A stretch of 64,000 nucleotides of DNA from Nansenia antarctica (lineage: Eukaryota; Chordata; Actinopteri; Argentiniformes; Microstomatidae). Numbering within the stretch: position 1 is the stretch's first letter; each line of letters starts with the position of its first letter. The notes beneath the pieces are model-generated. The model saw only the letters and a list, made by a program, of their open reading frames with translations. It searched no databases and was not told the origin of the DNA. The DNA is taken from assembly GCA_963989245.1 (NCBI GenBank), contig OZ022344.1, positions 61,159,242-61,223,241 of the forward strand, given 5' to 3'. Position numbers and translations under genes: made by a program. Shown here piece after piece: positions 1 to 12,048 of this stretch.

Positions 1-1047
1 CTTTAAAGTTAAGAACTGTGCATCACAAAGACTTGATGTATAAAGAACATGAATAATAATTAAACAGTGCATTATTACCCATAGCACATCATAACACACT
101 GCCTGTCCATATCCACCCAAATAATTGGAACACCTTTTCAGATGTCTCCCAACAATTGTGGTAGCTAGTTCTCTATAATCTATCTGATATTTTGCTGTTT
201 CAACACTTTCTTTTCGTGATGCTGCCTCAATAAAACCGTTCTTTAATTACTTCTAACATTTGCTTTGAATCACAGAATGGACAAATATTAACTTTAATCA
301 TAATAATAATAATAATAATAACTTTTTAAACAAATAAAAGGAAGACTGACCTGTTGTGAAGAAGTGTCTCTCTTCTGAATGAGGTGGTCTGAATTTGCGT
401 CTGTCTCTAAAGCATAATGTAGATTAAGCAAATCACCAAATGTGTGCGTGTTTGTGTGCCTGTTTGTGTGTGTGTGTCACACTATTTGTATAATGAACTG
501 ACAGTGATTAAATGAAGTGTTTACACAAATGTGTGATGAAATTCAAATATACTAAATTCACTTTACTGTTGCATATAGTCAGCAAGACATGGCTCAACAA
601 AATAACAATATAAAGAAGAGGTGATCCCTTTGTTGAAATAATCCAATACATTGCTATACTTCAAATATTAAGATGCCAAGGAGGAAGAGGAGGGCTTGGA
701 CAGAGCTGCCAAGGAGGGAGATGGAAAAGATGATCTGAGTTATTTCTTTTTTCATGAAGTCCAAAAGTTTTCTATCTCAATCCGCAAGTCCACCTAACCA
801 GGGCCCAATAACGCTTGATAACTGTGCAAACAAGCACACAATAATGTGAAGCAAAATACACACCAGATACACGTTATCTGTTGATAATATTGGACACTAC
901 TGTACCCTCAGGCTATGCACCTTTATGTAATGGCTTCTGTGTTCATCCACACTTATCCTCCCCCTGGTCCTTCTGTTCCAATACTTCAACAAATGATGTT
1001 TAGTTCGGCTTGGATTTCTGAGAACGAATACGGGTTACGGATTGTGC

Positions 1048-1140
1048 TGGGGTTAACGTTAGGGTTGGGGCTTGGGTTGGGGCTTTGGGTTGGAGCTTGG
1101 GTTAGGGTTGGGGTTAGGATTAGGATTAGTGTTGGGTTGT
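1048..1140 (+). repeat. Degenerate telomere-like G-rich tract (U1)
   Basis: Runs of GGGTTA, GGGTTGGGG and GGATTA in irregular order resemble decayed TTAGGG repeats with many three- and four-G runs. Short frames on both strands here are low-complexity translations of the repeat. Confidence 0.65.
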
Positions 1141-1902
1141 TTTTTGGTATTGTGCAGTAGGCTTGTATCCCTTATCTCCCTGTGTCCTCTTAAAGAGTAG
1201 CCTATTAGTGAGACACTTCCAGGTCGGGACCAAATCAAACTAACCTTCCTGCTATTCTGCTTCGTATGGAGCACTGTTTTTTTCACGGTTCCAATTTCGA
1301 TGGCGGCATCATCAGTTAGGAGAGACATATTTGCGTTTGGGGCAAATCATTGTTCTAATTACTTGGCGGTACGTTGGTCTCGTTGTACTTGTGAAACTCT
1401 AACAAGTCCTTCTCAGATGTACTGGTGTCATTGCCCATGGCATGTCAACTTTTGAACTCTCATTTCAATCATGTGAAATACGTTCAAAGTGAACTGAAAT
1501 TCATGACACAGTTTTCAAATGTCACCCTCCAGTTTATCTGATACCTCTGTTGTAACTGTATAGGTTACATTGGTTATGTTGCATGATTGATTGACAGTTG
1601 AAGGAGATTGAATAATATGTTACATGATTGATTGACTGTTAAAAGAGATTGATTGATGGGTTGCATAGTTGACTGACAGTTATGTGTTATTATTTATCGT
1701 TAAGGTTCTAGAATGCCTTGTATGCAAGATGTCATATAAGTTGACAGTTTGTTTTTAAGAAATGCAAATAGCTCGCTGAATAAAAAGTGAAATATCTAAT
1801 AGCTCGTTTTATAGAGATTGTATATAAAGAACCTTTCTTTCAATCACCAGTCCGAGCCATCCTTTAAGAAGGTAAAAATACTAAAACCTCACTCATACAG
1901 TA

Positions 1903-2140
1903 TCCCCTCCTCTCCCCCTCCCACCCCCACCTTTCAATCACCTCTCACCCACCTCTCCCCCTCCTATTCACCTGCTCTCCCCTTCCTCTCCTCCATCTCT
2001 CCCTTTCCTATCCTCCTCTCCCCAACCTCTCCCCCACTTCTCCACCACCTCTCCTGTTTTCCTACACCTCTCCTCTCCCCCACCCTACCCTCCTTTACGC
2101 CACCTCTCCTCCACTTTTCCCCCACCCTACTCAGCCTCCC
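1903..2140. repeat. C/T-rich minisatellite (U1)
   Basis: Almost pure pyrimidine on the plus strand, built from variants of CACCTCTCCCCCTCCT. It gives long Ser/Pro/Leu-rich frames on plus and Arg/Gly/Glu-rich frames on minus that are not genes. Confidence 0.8.
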
Positions 2141-2490
2141 AACAGGAACCAATCCCAGTTTTGTAAATAACATACTTTCTAAATAATTCCTTGACTAAGC
2201 CACTGTGACAATACTGGAATTATAGTTATCATTATATTTGTTGTATTCTAATTATCTGCTTTGAAATGACCGTAGCAGTTTACTGCAGTGACTCTCTGGA
2301 CACACTCATGACACCAAAGGCTCTCAGCACTTTCTTGGTCAGCCCAGCAGGGTGTTCTGGGTAATCCATCCCATGCAAATGCTTGTTTTCTCTTCTCTGC
2401 CGTGCAGCGTGTTGTTTTTATTGTGAGATGACTGACTGCTTTAACACCTGATGCACCCGTGAAAACACCTGACCGCAGTTGACACTGTTT

Positions 2491-2667
2491 GATCTGGTGG
2501 CCTAGGGGATAATGAGTGGGACTGGGGATCAGAAGGTCATGAGTTCAAATCCTACCTGGGAACGCCATCGTTAGTGTTTCCTTGAGTAAGGCACTAAATT
2601 ACTCCAGGGAGACTGTCCCTGTAATCTCTAATTGTAAATTGCTTTCGATAAAAGTGTCTGATAAATG
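2491..2667 (+). mobile_element. tRNA-derived SINE (U1, V-SINE-like)
   Basis: An A-box-like segment (tggcctagggg) is followed by a B-box-like segment (gagttcaaatcc). The element ends in gctttcgataaaagtgtctg plus ataaatg, which resembles the 3' tail shared by several fish SINE families. The short frame crossing it from 2582 is a by-product. Confidence 0.75.
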
Positions 2668-3028
2668 GTGGGAGTTAGTTTTTAAATGTCGGCTGAACAA
2701 GCTTATTAGGAAAGCTGCTTCTGTCCTCGGTGTCACCCTGGACACTGTGGAGGAATACTGTATATGTCCATTCTCAGGTGTGTTCAGCTTTGTGGAGTGT
2801 TGACATACAGCTCTCCGTTTTAGTGTGAGACATTAGGTGCTGTCTATGTTTTATTAAGCGTAGTTTGACGATAGTTTGAATGGAGCCTAGAGACTAATGT
2901 TGGAAGATAGTTACTACTAACGTTTCTCATTTGTTCAGATTTATTTAGGACATGATGCTCACCTCTTGAATCCAACACCATACCAAGCTAATCTAATGTG
3001 GTCACCTTTAGGTTTAAGACAGATAAAG

Positions 3029-4040
3029 GCCCAATCCCAATACACACCTTGCCCCTACCACTTAGCCCTCCCCCTCAGATTTGCGCGTTCACGTGTAGGA
3101 GTAGAGTGTCCGGATTCTTGTTGGGAGAGAGGGGTGGGGCGAAGTGGTAGGGCTACATGGCCTTCCAAACTGAGTTTGATGACTAATTAACTAAATCAAG
3201 TGTTAATGATTAACACTCATAACTGAGTGTTATGAGAAATCTCCCAGAATGCCTTGCGAGTCATCGACAAGCAACAAAAGGAACCCACGAATTTTTCTTC
3301 GTTAATAAAGGAACCCACGAATATTTTCTTCGTTAATAAAGATTTTTAAAATATGATAACCGTTGTATTATCTTAGTTTGATGTTGTTTAAATGTATTAT
3401 ATACCTTTTCTTTATAACAAGCATAACAAAAAATAACTAGAATTGTGATGTCTCTACCTAAGTTGCAACATTGTTTTAAGGCTGATTTGTGCATGATAGT
3501 CCCGCATTTTGAAATGTTTCCATGTCACATTTGATGCCTGAAATTTAACTAAAGTTCAGTGGTGAAGTTGTTGCACTTGTTCTGCTCCACTAATATCAGG
3601 GCAGACTGTCAGGGTAGGAGCACGGGTTGCTAGCCTACAGAACCACTATTCTGTCATGAAGTGGCCTGGTAATGAAGCATTGTTCTTTTTTTATTTTATG
3701 ACTTGTTTGATCGATTGATAGCATGAAACTTACAAGTTGTGAATGAATCGTGTGTGCATGCTATTCAATGATAATACTGATATTCATTCATAATTCATTT
3801 TTATTTATTTAGCACACAGAAAAAACAATAATTCATACATACAATAACGGTAATACATCATAGATAGAATAGGTGCAAGGAAGACAATAAACCCTTTTGA
3901 CGTGTCAGAGTCTTGAAGGGTTGTCCCATTTCATGATTTCAACCACTACCCCTTATAACTTTGTTTTGAGGGGCAAGTTAAAAAGCGAGGGGCACTTGAA
4001 AAAGCGGGGTAAGGGGTAAAAATCAGAAATGGGATTGGGC
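3029..4040. mobile_element. Candidate non-autonomous TIR DNA transposon (U1)
   Basis: The left end reads ggcccaatcccaat and the right end aatgggattgggc, which are inverted. Inside each end lie partly matching segments (accacttagccctcccc on the left, gcggggtaaggggtaaaa on the right). No transposase frame is present and no clear target duplication was found. The 74-residue frame at 2966-3190 crosses the left end and is not a supported gene. Confidence 0.5.
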
Positions 4041-4259
4041 GAAAGACAGGTCGACGGTCATAGTCATTGGAGCTCATTACATACTTATATTTAGGTCATC
4101 TACAGTAGTATATGAGGCATTATATCAATATATATTGTTATGAAAGGTCTCTGCAGTGTAGAAAGAGAACAACTTTTCCTAACCTGTTCAGTAATTCACC
4201 ACAAACTTACTTTCAGTAAAATAATAGATAGCATTTAGTTACATTATGTAGGCTAACTT

Positions 4260-4436
4260 AGATAGATAGATAGAGAGATAAATAGATAGGTACTTTATTG
4301 ATCCCCGAGGGGAAATTAAGGTGTTACAGTAGCTCACATCACAAACAATAACACAATCAAGTGATAATATAATATAATAGACAACTGACAAAAGAATAAA
4401 ATAAATCTTCAAACAACAAAACAACTCCATGTAACT
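4260..4436 (-). mobile_element. LINE/SINE 3' end with GATA tail (U1)
   Basis: Read on the minus strand, the segment ends aatttcccctcggggatcaa then taaagtacct and runs into (TATC)n. This matches the layout of a widespread fish retroelement 3' end with a tetranucleotide tail. Only the 3' end is recognisable. Confidence 0.6.
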
Positions 4437-5587
4437 AAGATTCCTGTATTGTCTATAAAGTTGAGTGGCTATGTGCTGTTGAGTGACATTTATGTGCTGT
4501 TGAGTGACAAAGCCTGCCTCAGAATGTAAGGATTGTAGGTTTGAATCTGTGCACAGTCCTGGGGTCAGGTTTCTGAAAACTTCGTAGCTAATTCAATACT
4601 TTAACCCAGTCCCACTCGCTCCTAGATCGGCAAAGTTGTTAATTGTCATCTCTTTTAAGAACAAGTGGAGCTGCTCCACAATTACAGTTTTTCTCAATCG
4701 CTTAAGCACATTTTTTAAAACAGTATTCAACTTTTGAAAACAGTTAACATCTACCCCTTGATAGTCAACATATTTACCAAAACACCACTTTTTTTTTTGC
4801 CAAACGCACTCTAACTCTCACAACTTAGAACACATGTCACAAAAGCTAATCAGTGCGTCAACAGTATCCCTTTCATCTGATGAAAAGTTCAATCCACCAT
4901 TCATTTCATAATGATGAACTAAATATGAACTATAACCATCATTCATTGCAGGTTGGACAACTTTAATTTGAAAACAAATGTGAAAAACAGTAAGAATTTC
5001 ACTCAGCAGAAAAACATTGTACTCTATAATTTAAGGTAGTATTGCGTCTGTTACAGATAATATGATTGCTTACTATAAATATAAATCAAGTTAATCTCAA
5101 ATATTCAGAAACAAGCAGGTAGTAACAACTAAATTGGTGTTACTGTAGAACACAAAAAGTGCCCCAAAAAAACATTTACAGTAATTGATTCCGTGTTAAA
5201 TTACTGATGACCTATTTAATTTGTGATTACAGACTGATTGTTAGTTGAACTATTGAGCAATGAGAGCAGGGTGCCGATGCCATTATCTATTCTGCTTATC
5301 GTTCTGATTCTTTATCAATTCCCTTATCGATTCCTGATCAATTTTCTGTGTCGAAAAAAAGTAGGACTATACAGCTTTTCAGCGTCAACGCAGCTGTTTT
5401 ATTATCGATTATTATATACGAATAAAGTGTTCGGTGAGTGTACATTCAGTAAATTAACAAGTAAAATTGTTACATGAGAATTGTGATTTCAAACACCAAA
5501 GCAACTCCATGTAACTAGTTTGTGAAGATAACTGATAACTGAAGAGGCTGCCCTCTATGACTATAATGAAGACCCTCTTTTTCCTCC

Positions 5588-5945
5588 CCTGGCTACCCAG
5601 ACACAGGGCAGTTTCCCTCACTGATACCCCTGGCTACCCAGACACTGGGGAGTTTCCCTCACTGATACCCCTGGCTACCCAGACACTGGGGAGTTTCCCT
5701 CACGGATACCCCTGGCTACCCAGACACAGGGCAGTTTCCCTCACTGATACCCCTGGCTACCCAGACACTGGGCAGTTTCCCTCACTGATACCCCTGGCTA
5801 CCCAGACACTGGGCAGTTTCCCTCACTGATACCCCTGGCTACCCAGACACAGGGCAGTTTCCCTCACTGATACCCCTGGCTACCCAGACACAGGGCAGTT
5901 TCCCTCACTGATACCCCTGGCTACACAGACACAAGGCAGCTTCCC
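5588..5945. repeat. 41-bp minisatellite, about 8.7 copies (U1)
   Basis: Unit ctggctacccagacacaggg followed by cagtttccctcactgatacc and c. The last repeats overlap the 3' end of the receptor frame. Because 41 is not a multiple of three, successive repeats are read in shifting frames. Confidence 0.9.
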
Positions 5946-6776
5946 AGCCCTGTGGAGGAAGAGAAAGGCAGGAACTGAGCTGCCTACTCTGCACATGCTA
6001 TATACAACAGGCATGATAATATCTATAAACACATGAGGAGGAAACACTCTCTTCAGTGGTATGGTCAAGACCACAGGGACATAGTTGATCAGCAGCATCA
6101 CCAGAAAGATGGAGACAATTCTGAAGGCTCTCTTCTTCTGTTGGTTCCCCCCCTCCTTCGCCCTCCCACTATCCCCTGGACCAGGCTGTTTCAGAGACTT
6201 GAGGATGGACAGACTACAGAACACGACCAAAACGAGTACAGGGATGAACACAGCTACTACAATTTTGTCGCGGTAGGTCATGCTGAAAAACAATATCACT
6301 GCGATCCCTACAGTCAGCAGCCACCCTATCACAAGGATTCCAGCCCTGTACCTCAGGGGCCTGTACTTGAGGAATACAACAGGGTGGACCACCGCCAGAT
6401 AGCGCTCCACACAGATACAACCCTGTAGCATGAGGCGGCCTATGAGTGTAACAAAGTACGGAAAAACACACATTTTATAAATTGAAGTGTTGCAAATGAT
6501 CACGTAGTTGATTAGTGACAACGTTAAGGGGAAGACGTACACCAACTCCATGGTCATCAGGTTGAGGGTGAAGATTTCAGACTCGATGAGGCTCCTCCCA
6601 CTGCTGGCGATCAGCCAAAGGGACCAGCCATTGGTCAGAACACTCAGGGCGCTGTCTGTCAACTCTGTGACCATGTAGAAGAGAAATCCACCAGTGATGC
6701 GAAACGTTGAGGCAGTTTCATTGGTGGGACAGAAGGAGGGCGCGGTGAAGCTGCTTCCAGTGACGTTGGCACTCAT
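5880..6776 (-). CDS. Orphan class A (rhodopsin-like) GPCR, paralogue 1
   Basis: Predicted seven-transmembrane plasma-membrane receptor of 298 residues in one exon; ligand unknown. Seen in the frame: N-glycosylation sites at N4 and N19; TM1 about 31-57; TM2 about 68-92 with Glu77 where class A receptors usually have Asp; TM3 about 102-128 ending in an ERY motif (124-126); TM4 145-165; TM5 172-196 with Pro179; a Gly/Lys-rich third intracellular loop 197-215; TM6 216-240 with NYVP instead of CWxP; TM7 248-274 with VPAFL instead of NPxxY. The loop between TM4 and TM5 has no Cys. Residues 280-298 and the stop are encoded by the 41-bp minisatellite. The start at 6776 is shared by all five paralogues; an in-frame ATG at 6824 would add 16 residues but exists only here and in U5. 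I cannot place it in a named subfamily; it could be a chemosensory or other fish-specific receptor. Confidence 0.85.
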   Translation of the reverse strand: MSANVTGSSFTAPSFCPTNETASTFRITGGFLFYMVTELTDSALSVLTNGWSLWLIASSGRSLIESEIFTLNLMTMELVYVFPLTLSLINYVIICNTSIYKMCVFPYFVTLIGRLMLQGCICVERYLAVVHPVVFLKYRPLRYRAGILVIGWLLTVGIAVILFFSMTYRDKIVVAVFIPVLVLVVFCSLSILKSLKQPGPGDSGRAKEGGNQQKKRAFRIVSIFLVMLLINYVPVVLTIPLKRVFPPHVFIDIIMPVVYSMCRVGSSVPAFLFLHRAGKLPCVCVARGISEGNCPVSG

Positions 6777-6929
6777 TTTCTGTCTGCGGGTGACCAGCTG
6801 CAGGTAGAGATAAGCATTTGCCATGATTAATGAAACTTGCTTACCAACTAAGGAGCTTCAGTTGTGACAACAAATATTGTATTAAGGGACACAGTTTAGG
6901 CTGAGGTACCTTCCTAACACCTTCCTAAG

Positions 6930-6992
6930 CGCCTCTGTAGATACTGAGTCTGTAGATACTGAGTCTGTAGATACTGAGTCTAGATATTGAGT
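6930..6992. repeat. 15-bp tandem repeat (U1)
   Basis: About four copies of ctgtagatactgagt, upstream of the receptor start. The sequence around it (gggacacacagtttaggctg) occurs again at about 6998, so this is a nested direct repeat. Confidence 0.75.
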
Positions 6993-7257
6993 CTAGGGAC
7001 ACACAGTTAGGCTGGGGTTTCAGAATGCAACACCTTCCTAAGAGCCTCTGGAGATATTGAGTCTGCCACAATGCAAGAGTAGTGAACAGCTGCGTGAACA
7101 ACTCTGTCCATTATATTGCGTCTCCGTCTGGACCAAGTCAGTGGTGGATCTGATGCAAAGTCTTTGAGTGAAGGTTTTGGGATTGCAAACATTATCTTAA
7201 CCAATCCATTTATCTATTCATTCACTGGAAATATACAGATTTTCTTATGTGTATACC

Positions 7258-7405
<148 letters not shown>

Positions 7406-7411
7406 GTATAT

Positions 7412-8503
7412 ATATATTCCTTTATTTTTTATTTTTTACATGAACAAAGAACAGACAGGCCATCATGGGTATCGCATTCTTACTTATGTCCTCAATAGTT
7501 CTCCTCAAGGTGTACCAAGGTGTACCATTCTGTAAGTATTTTCTTCTTGGAGTAATAAAAAACCTAATAATGTTCTTCCATGAAAATCCTCTCCACTGTC
7601 CAGAGCTCGAGGTGGTGGATTGTATTTTACATATGTTCAACCATTCTTCCTCAGTTGGGACTATGTTTGCTTCCCTCTCCCACTTATCCCTAACATATAA
7701 GGTGGAGTGATTCTTGGTGGACTGTATACTCGAATAAATTCTTGACACCAGTTTCTTATGGGTGTTGCCCTTATACGCATCAATACAAATGTTGACAAGA
7801 CTCATTTCAGTAACCTCATCATTCTTTATATTCCTATCAAAGTAATGCCTCGTTGTAAATACCTGTAGAAATCCTGTTTCTCTAGGTTGTGATTATCAAT
7901 AAGATATTGGAGCTCTTCAAGCCTGTACTGGATGAGATCAAACAATATGATGTAATACCCTTCCTAGTCCATTGTTTAAATCTTGGATCCCGCTGCCCTG
8001 GTTTAAAGTCTCTATGCCACCCATCTTAATAGCTGTGTGTCTCTTTCAAGTTTTGGATGTTAGGGGCGCTTAGGTGGCGTAGTGGAATAAGCGTTGACCA
8101 TGTACCGCAGTGCTCCCGGTTTGATTCCAGCCGTGGACATATCCTGCATGTCATCCCTTCTCTCTCTCTCACCCATCCTTCCTGTCATAATCTATACTAT
8201 ATCTGTCGTTAAAAACAATTATATATATATATATAGTATATGAGTGGGACTGCCCCACTCAGAAAAAAAATATGTTTTGAATGTTAACATTCTTTGAACC
8301 AAATATTAAGAGCAACCTTTGTCCAATGACTTAATTCATCTGAATGTACAGTCTTAGAAGTTGTATCACCCAGTATGGATTGAAGGGGGACATCCAATTG
8401 ACTCAGTTCTATATCTTTCCATTTTGTGTGGTAAAATTACACCAGCATACCAAGTAACTTAGTTGGGCTGCTTTATAATAATCCTCCAGGCAAGGGAACC
8501 GTA

Positions 8504-8576
<73 letters not shown>

Positions 8577-8900
8577 TCTTTGTTCATTTATTGTAGCATA
8601 TTTCAGATGAATAGGGAATTATTTTAAGCTCACTTGGCATCATTCAAGGGTATGTTTGTACAGGAGGTCCTTAAGATGCTGTTTGACTCTCAGAAGAAGG
8701 CTATAAAATGCCGATTCAGGCGTAGAAATGTGTCCATTCCATTTGACCTCCTTGTTTCTGTCTATCACTAAATTAAAATGTACGCTGTTAACATGCTTCA
8801 GTGCAGAGGGGGACTTTATTCACCAAAAATGCAAAATATGAAGCTACATTTTGTAGCCAATCGAAGTATTGTTGTTAGGTAAACACCAAATAGACATAAA
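7412..8900 (-). pseudogene. L1-like LINE ORF2 C-terminal remnant (U1)
   Basis: Minus-strand translation gives broken stretches typical of the region downstream of the L1 reverse transcriptase: LVNICIDAYKGNTHKKLVSR, then WEREANIVPTEEEWLNICK, then FSWKNIIRFFITPRRKYLQ (7422-7805). Further upstream in other frames lie a YLQ-RHYFDRNIKN segment and an AAQL-RYLVCWC-like segment near 8470. Stops, frameshifts, a SINE (8063-8273) and a TA tract (8503-8572) break it. The RT catalytic core is absent. Not a host gene. Confidence 0.75.
8063..8273 (+). mobile_element. tRNA-derived SINE inside L1 remnant (U1)
   Basis: A-box-like ggtggcgtagtgg and B-box-like ggtttgattcc lie about 40 bp apart, as in a tRNA-derived head. 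It is flanked by 13-bp near-identical direct repeats, gttttggatgtta (8050-8062) and gttttgaatgtta (8274-8286), read as target-site duplications. Confidence 0.8.
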
Positions 8901-10050
8901 ACACTTGGAATTCTCTAGGAATTCTTTGGTAGGTAAAGAAAGTGTTTGTAATGTGCAACTAAACTGCTGCTGGTTGTCTTGGTGATGGGAAACAGTGTAT
9001 TCTTTAAAGTTAAGAACTGTGCATCACAAAGACTTGATGTATAAAGAACATGAATAATAATTAAACAGTGCATTATTACCCATAGCACATCATAACACAC
9101 TGCCTGTCCATATCCACCCAAATAATTGGAACACCTTTTCAGATGTCTCCCAACAATTGTGGCAGCTAGTTCTCTATAATCTATCTGATATTTTGCTGTT
9201 TCAACACTTTCTTTTCGTGATGCTGCCTCAATAAAACCGTTCTTTAATTACTTCTAACATTTGCTTTGAATCACAGAATGGACAAATATTAACTTTAATC
9301 ATAATAATAATAATAATAATAACTTTTTAAACAAATAAAAGGAAGACTGACCTGTTGTGAAGAAGTGTCTCTCTTCTGAATGAGGTGGTCTGAATTTGCG
9401 TCTGTCTCTAAAGCATAATGTAGATTAAGCAAATCACCAAATGTGTGCGTGTTTGTGTGCCTGTTTGTGTGTGTGTGTGTCACACTATTTGTATAATGAA
9501 CTGACAGTGATTAAATGAAGTGTTTACACAAATGTGTGATGAAATTCAAATATACTAAATTCACTTTACTGTTGCATATAGTCAGCAAGACATGGCTCAA
9601 CAAAATAACAATATAAAGAAGAGGTGATCCCTTTGTTGAAATAATCCAATACATTGCTATACTTCAAATATTAAGATGCCAAGGAGGAAGAGGAGGGCTT
9701 GGACAGAGCTGCCAAGGAGGGAGATGGAAAAGATGATCTGAGTTATTTCTTTTTTCATGAAGTCCAAAAGTTTTCTATCTCAATCCGCAAGTCCACCTAA
9801 CCAGGGCCCAATAACGCTTGATAACTGTGCAAACAAGCACACAATAATGTGAAGCAAAATACACACCAGATACACGTTATCTGTTGATAATATTGGACAC
9901 TACTGTACCCTCAGGCTATGCACCTTTATGTAATGGCTTCTGTGTTCATCCACACTTATCCTCCCCCTGGTCCTTCTGTTCCAATACTTCAACAAATGAT
10001 GTTTAGTTCGGCTTGGATTTCTGAGAACGAATACGGGTTACGGATTGTGC

Positions 10051-10143
10051 TGGGGTTAACGTTAGGGTTGGGGCTTGGGTTGGGGCTTTGGGTTGGAGCT
10101 TGGGTTAGGGTTGGGGTTAGGATTAGGATTAGTGTTGGGTTGT
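10051..10143 (+). repeat. Degenerate telomere-like G-rich tract (U2)
   Basis: Same arrangement of GGGTTA/GGGTTGGGG variants as at 1048, with no differences seen. Confidence 0.65.
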
Positions 10144-10905
10144 TTTTTGGTATTGTGCAGTAGGCTTGTATCCCTTATCTCCCTGTGTCCTCTTAAAGAG
10201 TAGCCTATTAGTGAGACACTTCCAGGTCGGGACCAAATCAAACTAACCTTCCTGCTATTCTGCTTCGTATGGAGCACTGTTTTTTTCACGGTTCCAATTT
10301 CGATGGCGGCATCATCAGTTAGGAGAGACATATTTGCGTTTGGGGCAAATCATTGTTCTAATTACTTGGCGGTACGTTGGTCTCGTTGTACTTGTGAAAC
10401 TCTAACAAGTCCTTCTCAGATGTACTGGTGTCATTGCCCATGGCATGTCAACTTTTGAACTCTCATTTCAATCATGTGAAATACGTTCAAAGTGAACTGA
10501 AATTCATGACACAGTTTTCAAATGTCACCCTCCAGTTTATCTGATACCTCTGTTGTAACTGTATAGGTTACATTGGTTATGTTGCATGATTGATTGACAG
10601 TTGAAGGAGATTGAATAATATGTTACATGATTGATTGACTGTTAAAAGAGATTGATTGATGGGTTGCATAGTTGACTGACAGTTATGTGTTATTATTTAT
10701 CGTTAAGGTTCTAGAATGCCTTGTATGCAAGATGTCATATAAGTTGACAGTTTGTTTTTAAGAAATGCAAATAGCTCGCTGAATAAAAAGTGAAATATCT
10801 AATAGCTCGTTTTATAGAGATTGTATATAAAGAACCTTTCTTTCAATCACCAGTCCGAGCCATCCTTTAAGAAGGTAAAAATACTAAAACCTCACTCATA
10901 CAGTA

Positions 10906-11143
10906 TCCCCTCCTCTCCCCCTCCCACCCCCACCTTTCAATCACCTCTCACCCACCTCTCCCCCTCCTATTCACCTGCTCTCCCCTTCCTCTCCTCCATC
11001 TCTCCCTTTCCTATCCTCCTCTCCCCAACCTCTCCCCCACTTCTCCACCACCTCTCCTGTTTTCCTACACCTCTCCTCTCCCCCACCCTACCCTCCTTTA
11101 CGCCACCTCTCCTCCACTTTTCCCCCACCCTACTCAGCCTCCC
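10906..11143. repeat. C/T-rich minisatellite (U2)
   Basis: Pyrimidine array of the same length as in U1, with no differences seen. Confidence 0.8.
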
Positions 11144-11493
11144 AACAGGAACCAATCCCAGTTTTGTAAATAACATACTTTCTAAATAATTCCTTGACTA
11201 AGCCACTGTGACAATACTGGAATTATAGTTATCATTATATTTGTTGTATTCTAATTATCTGCTTTGAAATGACCGTAGCAGTTTACTGCAGTGACTCTCT
11301 GGACACACTCATGACACCAAAGGCTCTCAGCACTTTCTTGGTCAGCCCAGCAGGGTGTTCTGGGTAATCCATCCCATGCAAATGCTTGTTTTCTCTTCTC
11401 TGCCGTGCAGCGTGTTGTTTTTATTGTGAGATGACTGACTGCTTTAACACCTGATGCACCCGTGAAAACACCTGACCGCAGTTGACACTGTTT

Positions 11494-11670
11494 GATCTGG
11501 TGGCCTAGGGGATAATGAGTGGGACTGGGGATCAGAAGGTCATGAGTTCAAATCCTACCTGGGAACGCCATCGTTAGTGTTTCCTTGAGTAAGGCACTAA
11601 ATTACTCCAGGGAGACTGTCCCTGTAATCTCTAATTGTAAATTGCTTTCGATAAAAGTGTCTGATAAATG
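11494..11670 (+). mobile_element. tRNA-derived SINE (U2, V-SINE-like)
   Basis: Complete copy with both promoter-like boxes and the ataaatg tail. The 21-bp segment near 11800 that U1 lost just downstream is kept here. Confidence 0.75.
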
Positions 11671-12048
11671 GTGGGAGTTAGTTTTTAAATGTCGGCTGAA
11701 CAAGCTTATTAGGAAAACTGCTTCTGTCCTCGGTGTCACTCTGGACACTGTGGAGGAATACTGTATATGTCCATTCTCAGGTGTGTTCAGCTTTGTGGTG
11801 TTGAAACACCTGCTTGGAGTGTTGACATACAGCTCTCCGTTTTAGTGTGAGACATTAGGTGCTGTCTATGTTTTATTAAGCGTAGTTTGACCATAGTTTG
11901 AATGGAGCCTAGAGACTATGTTGGAAGATAGTTACTACTAACGTTTCTCATTTGTTCAGATTTATTTAGGACATGATGCTCACCTCTTGAATCCAACACC
12001 ATACCAAGCTAATCTAATGTGGTCACCTTTAGGTTTAAGACAGATAAA

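Noticed and set aside
915..1160. 81-residue plus-strand frame repeated in most units
   Set aside because: Half of it is translated telomere-like repeat (GLGLGLGLW...). Its conservation only reflects unit duplication; no domain or splice context.
2582..2803. Conserved 73-86 residue frame starting MSKALNYSRE
   Set aside because: It starts inside the tRNA-derived SINE and depends on its tail; truncated in U1 and lost in U4 and U6.
2966..3190. 74-residue frame starting MNPTPYQANL in five units
   Set aside because: It spans the left end of the candidate TIR element, varies at its C-terminus and is shortened in U3; conservation is explained by recent duplication.
6033..6428. 131-residue plus-strand frame opposite the receptor, also in U5
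   Set aside because: Antisense shadow of the receptor; shortened to 74 residues in U2, U3 and U4.
6777..6824. Upstream receptor start adding 16 residues
   Set aside because: The ATG exists only in U1 and U5; the other three paralogues have no in-frame ATG there, so the shared downstream start is preferred.
8063..8140. tRNA gene with A and B boxes
   Set aside because: No complete cloverleaf or CCA-adjacent acceptor pairing could be built; the flanking target duplications and tail identify a SINE.
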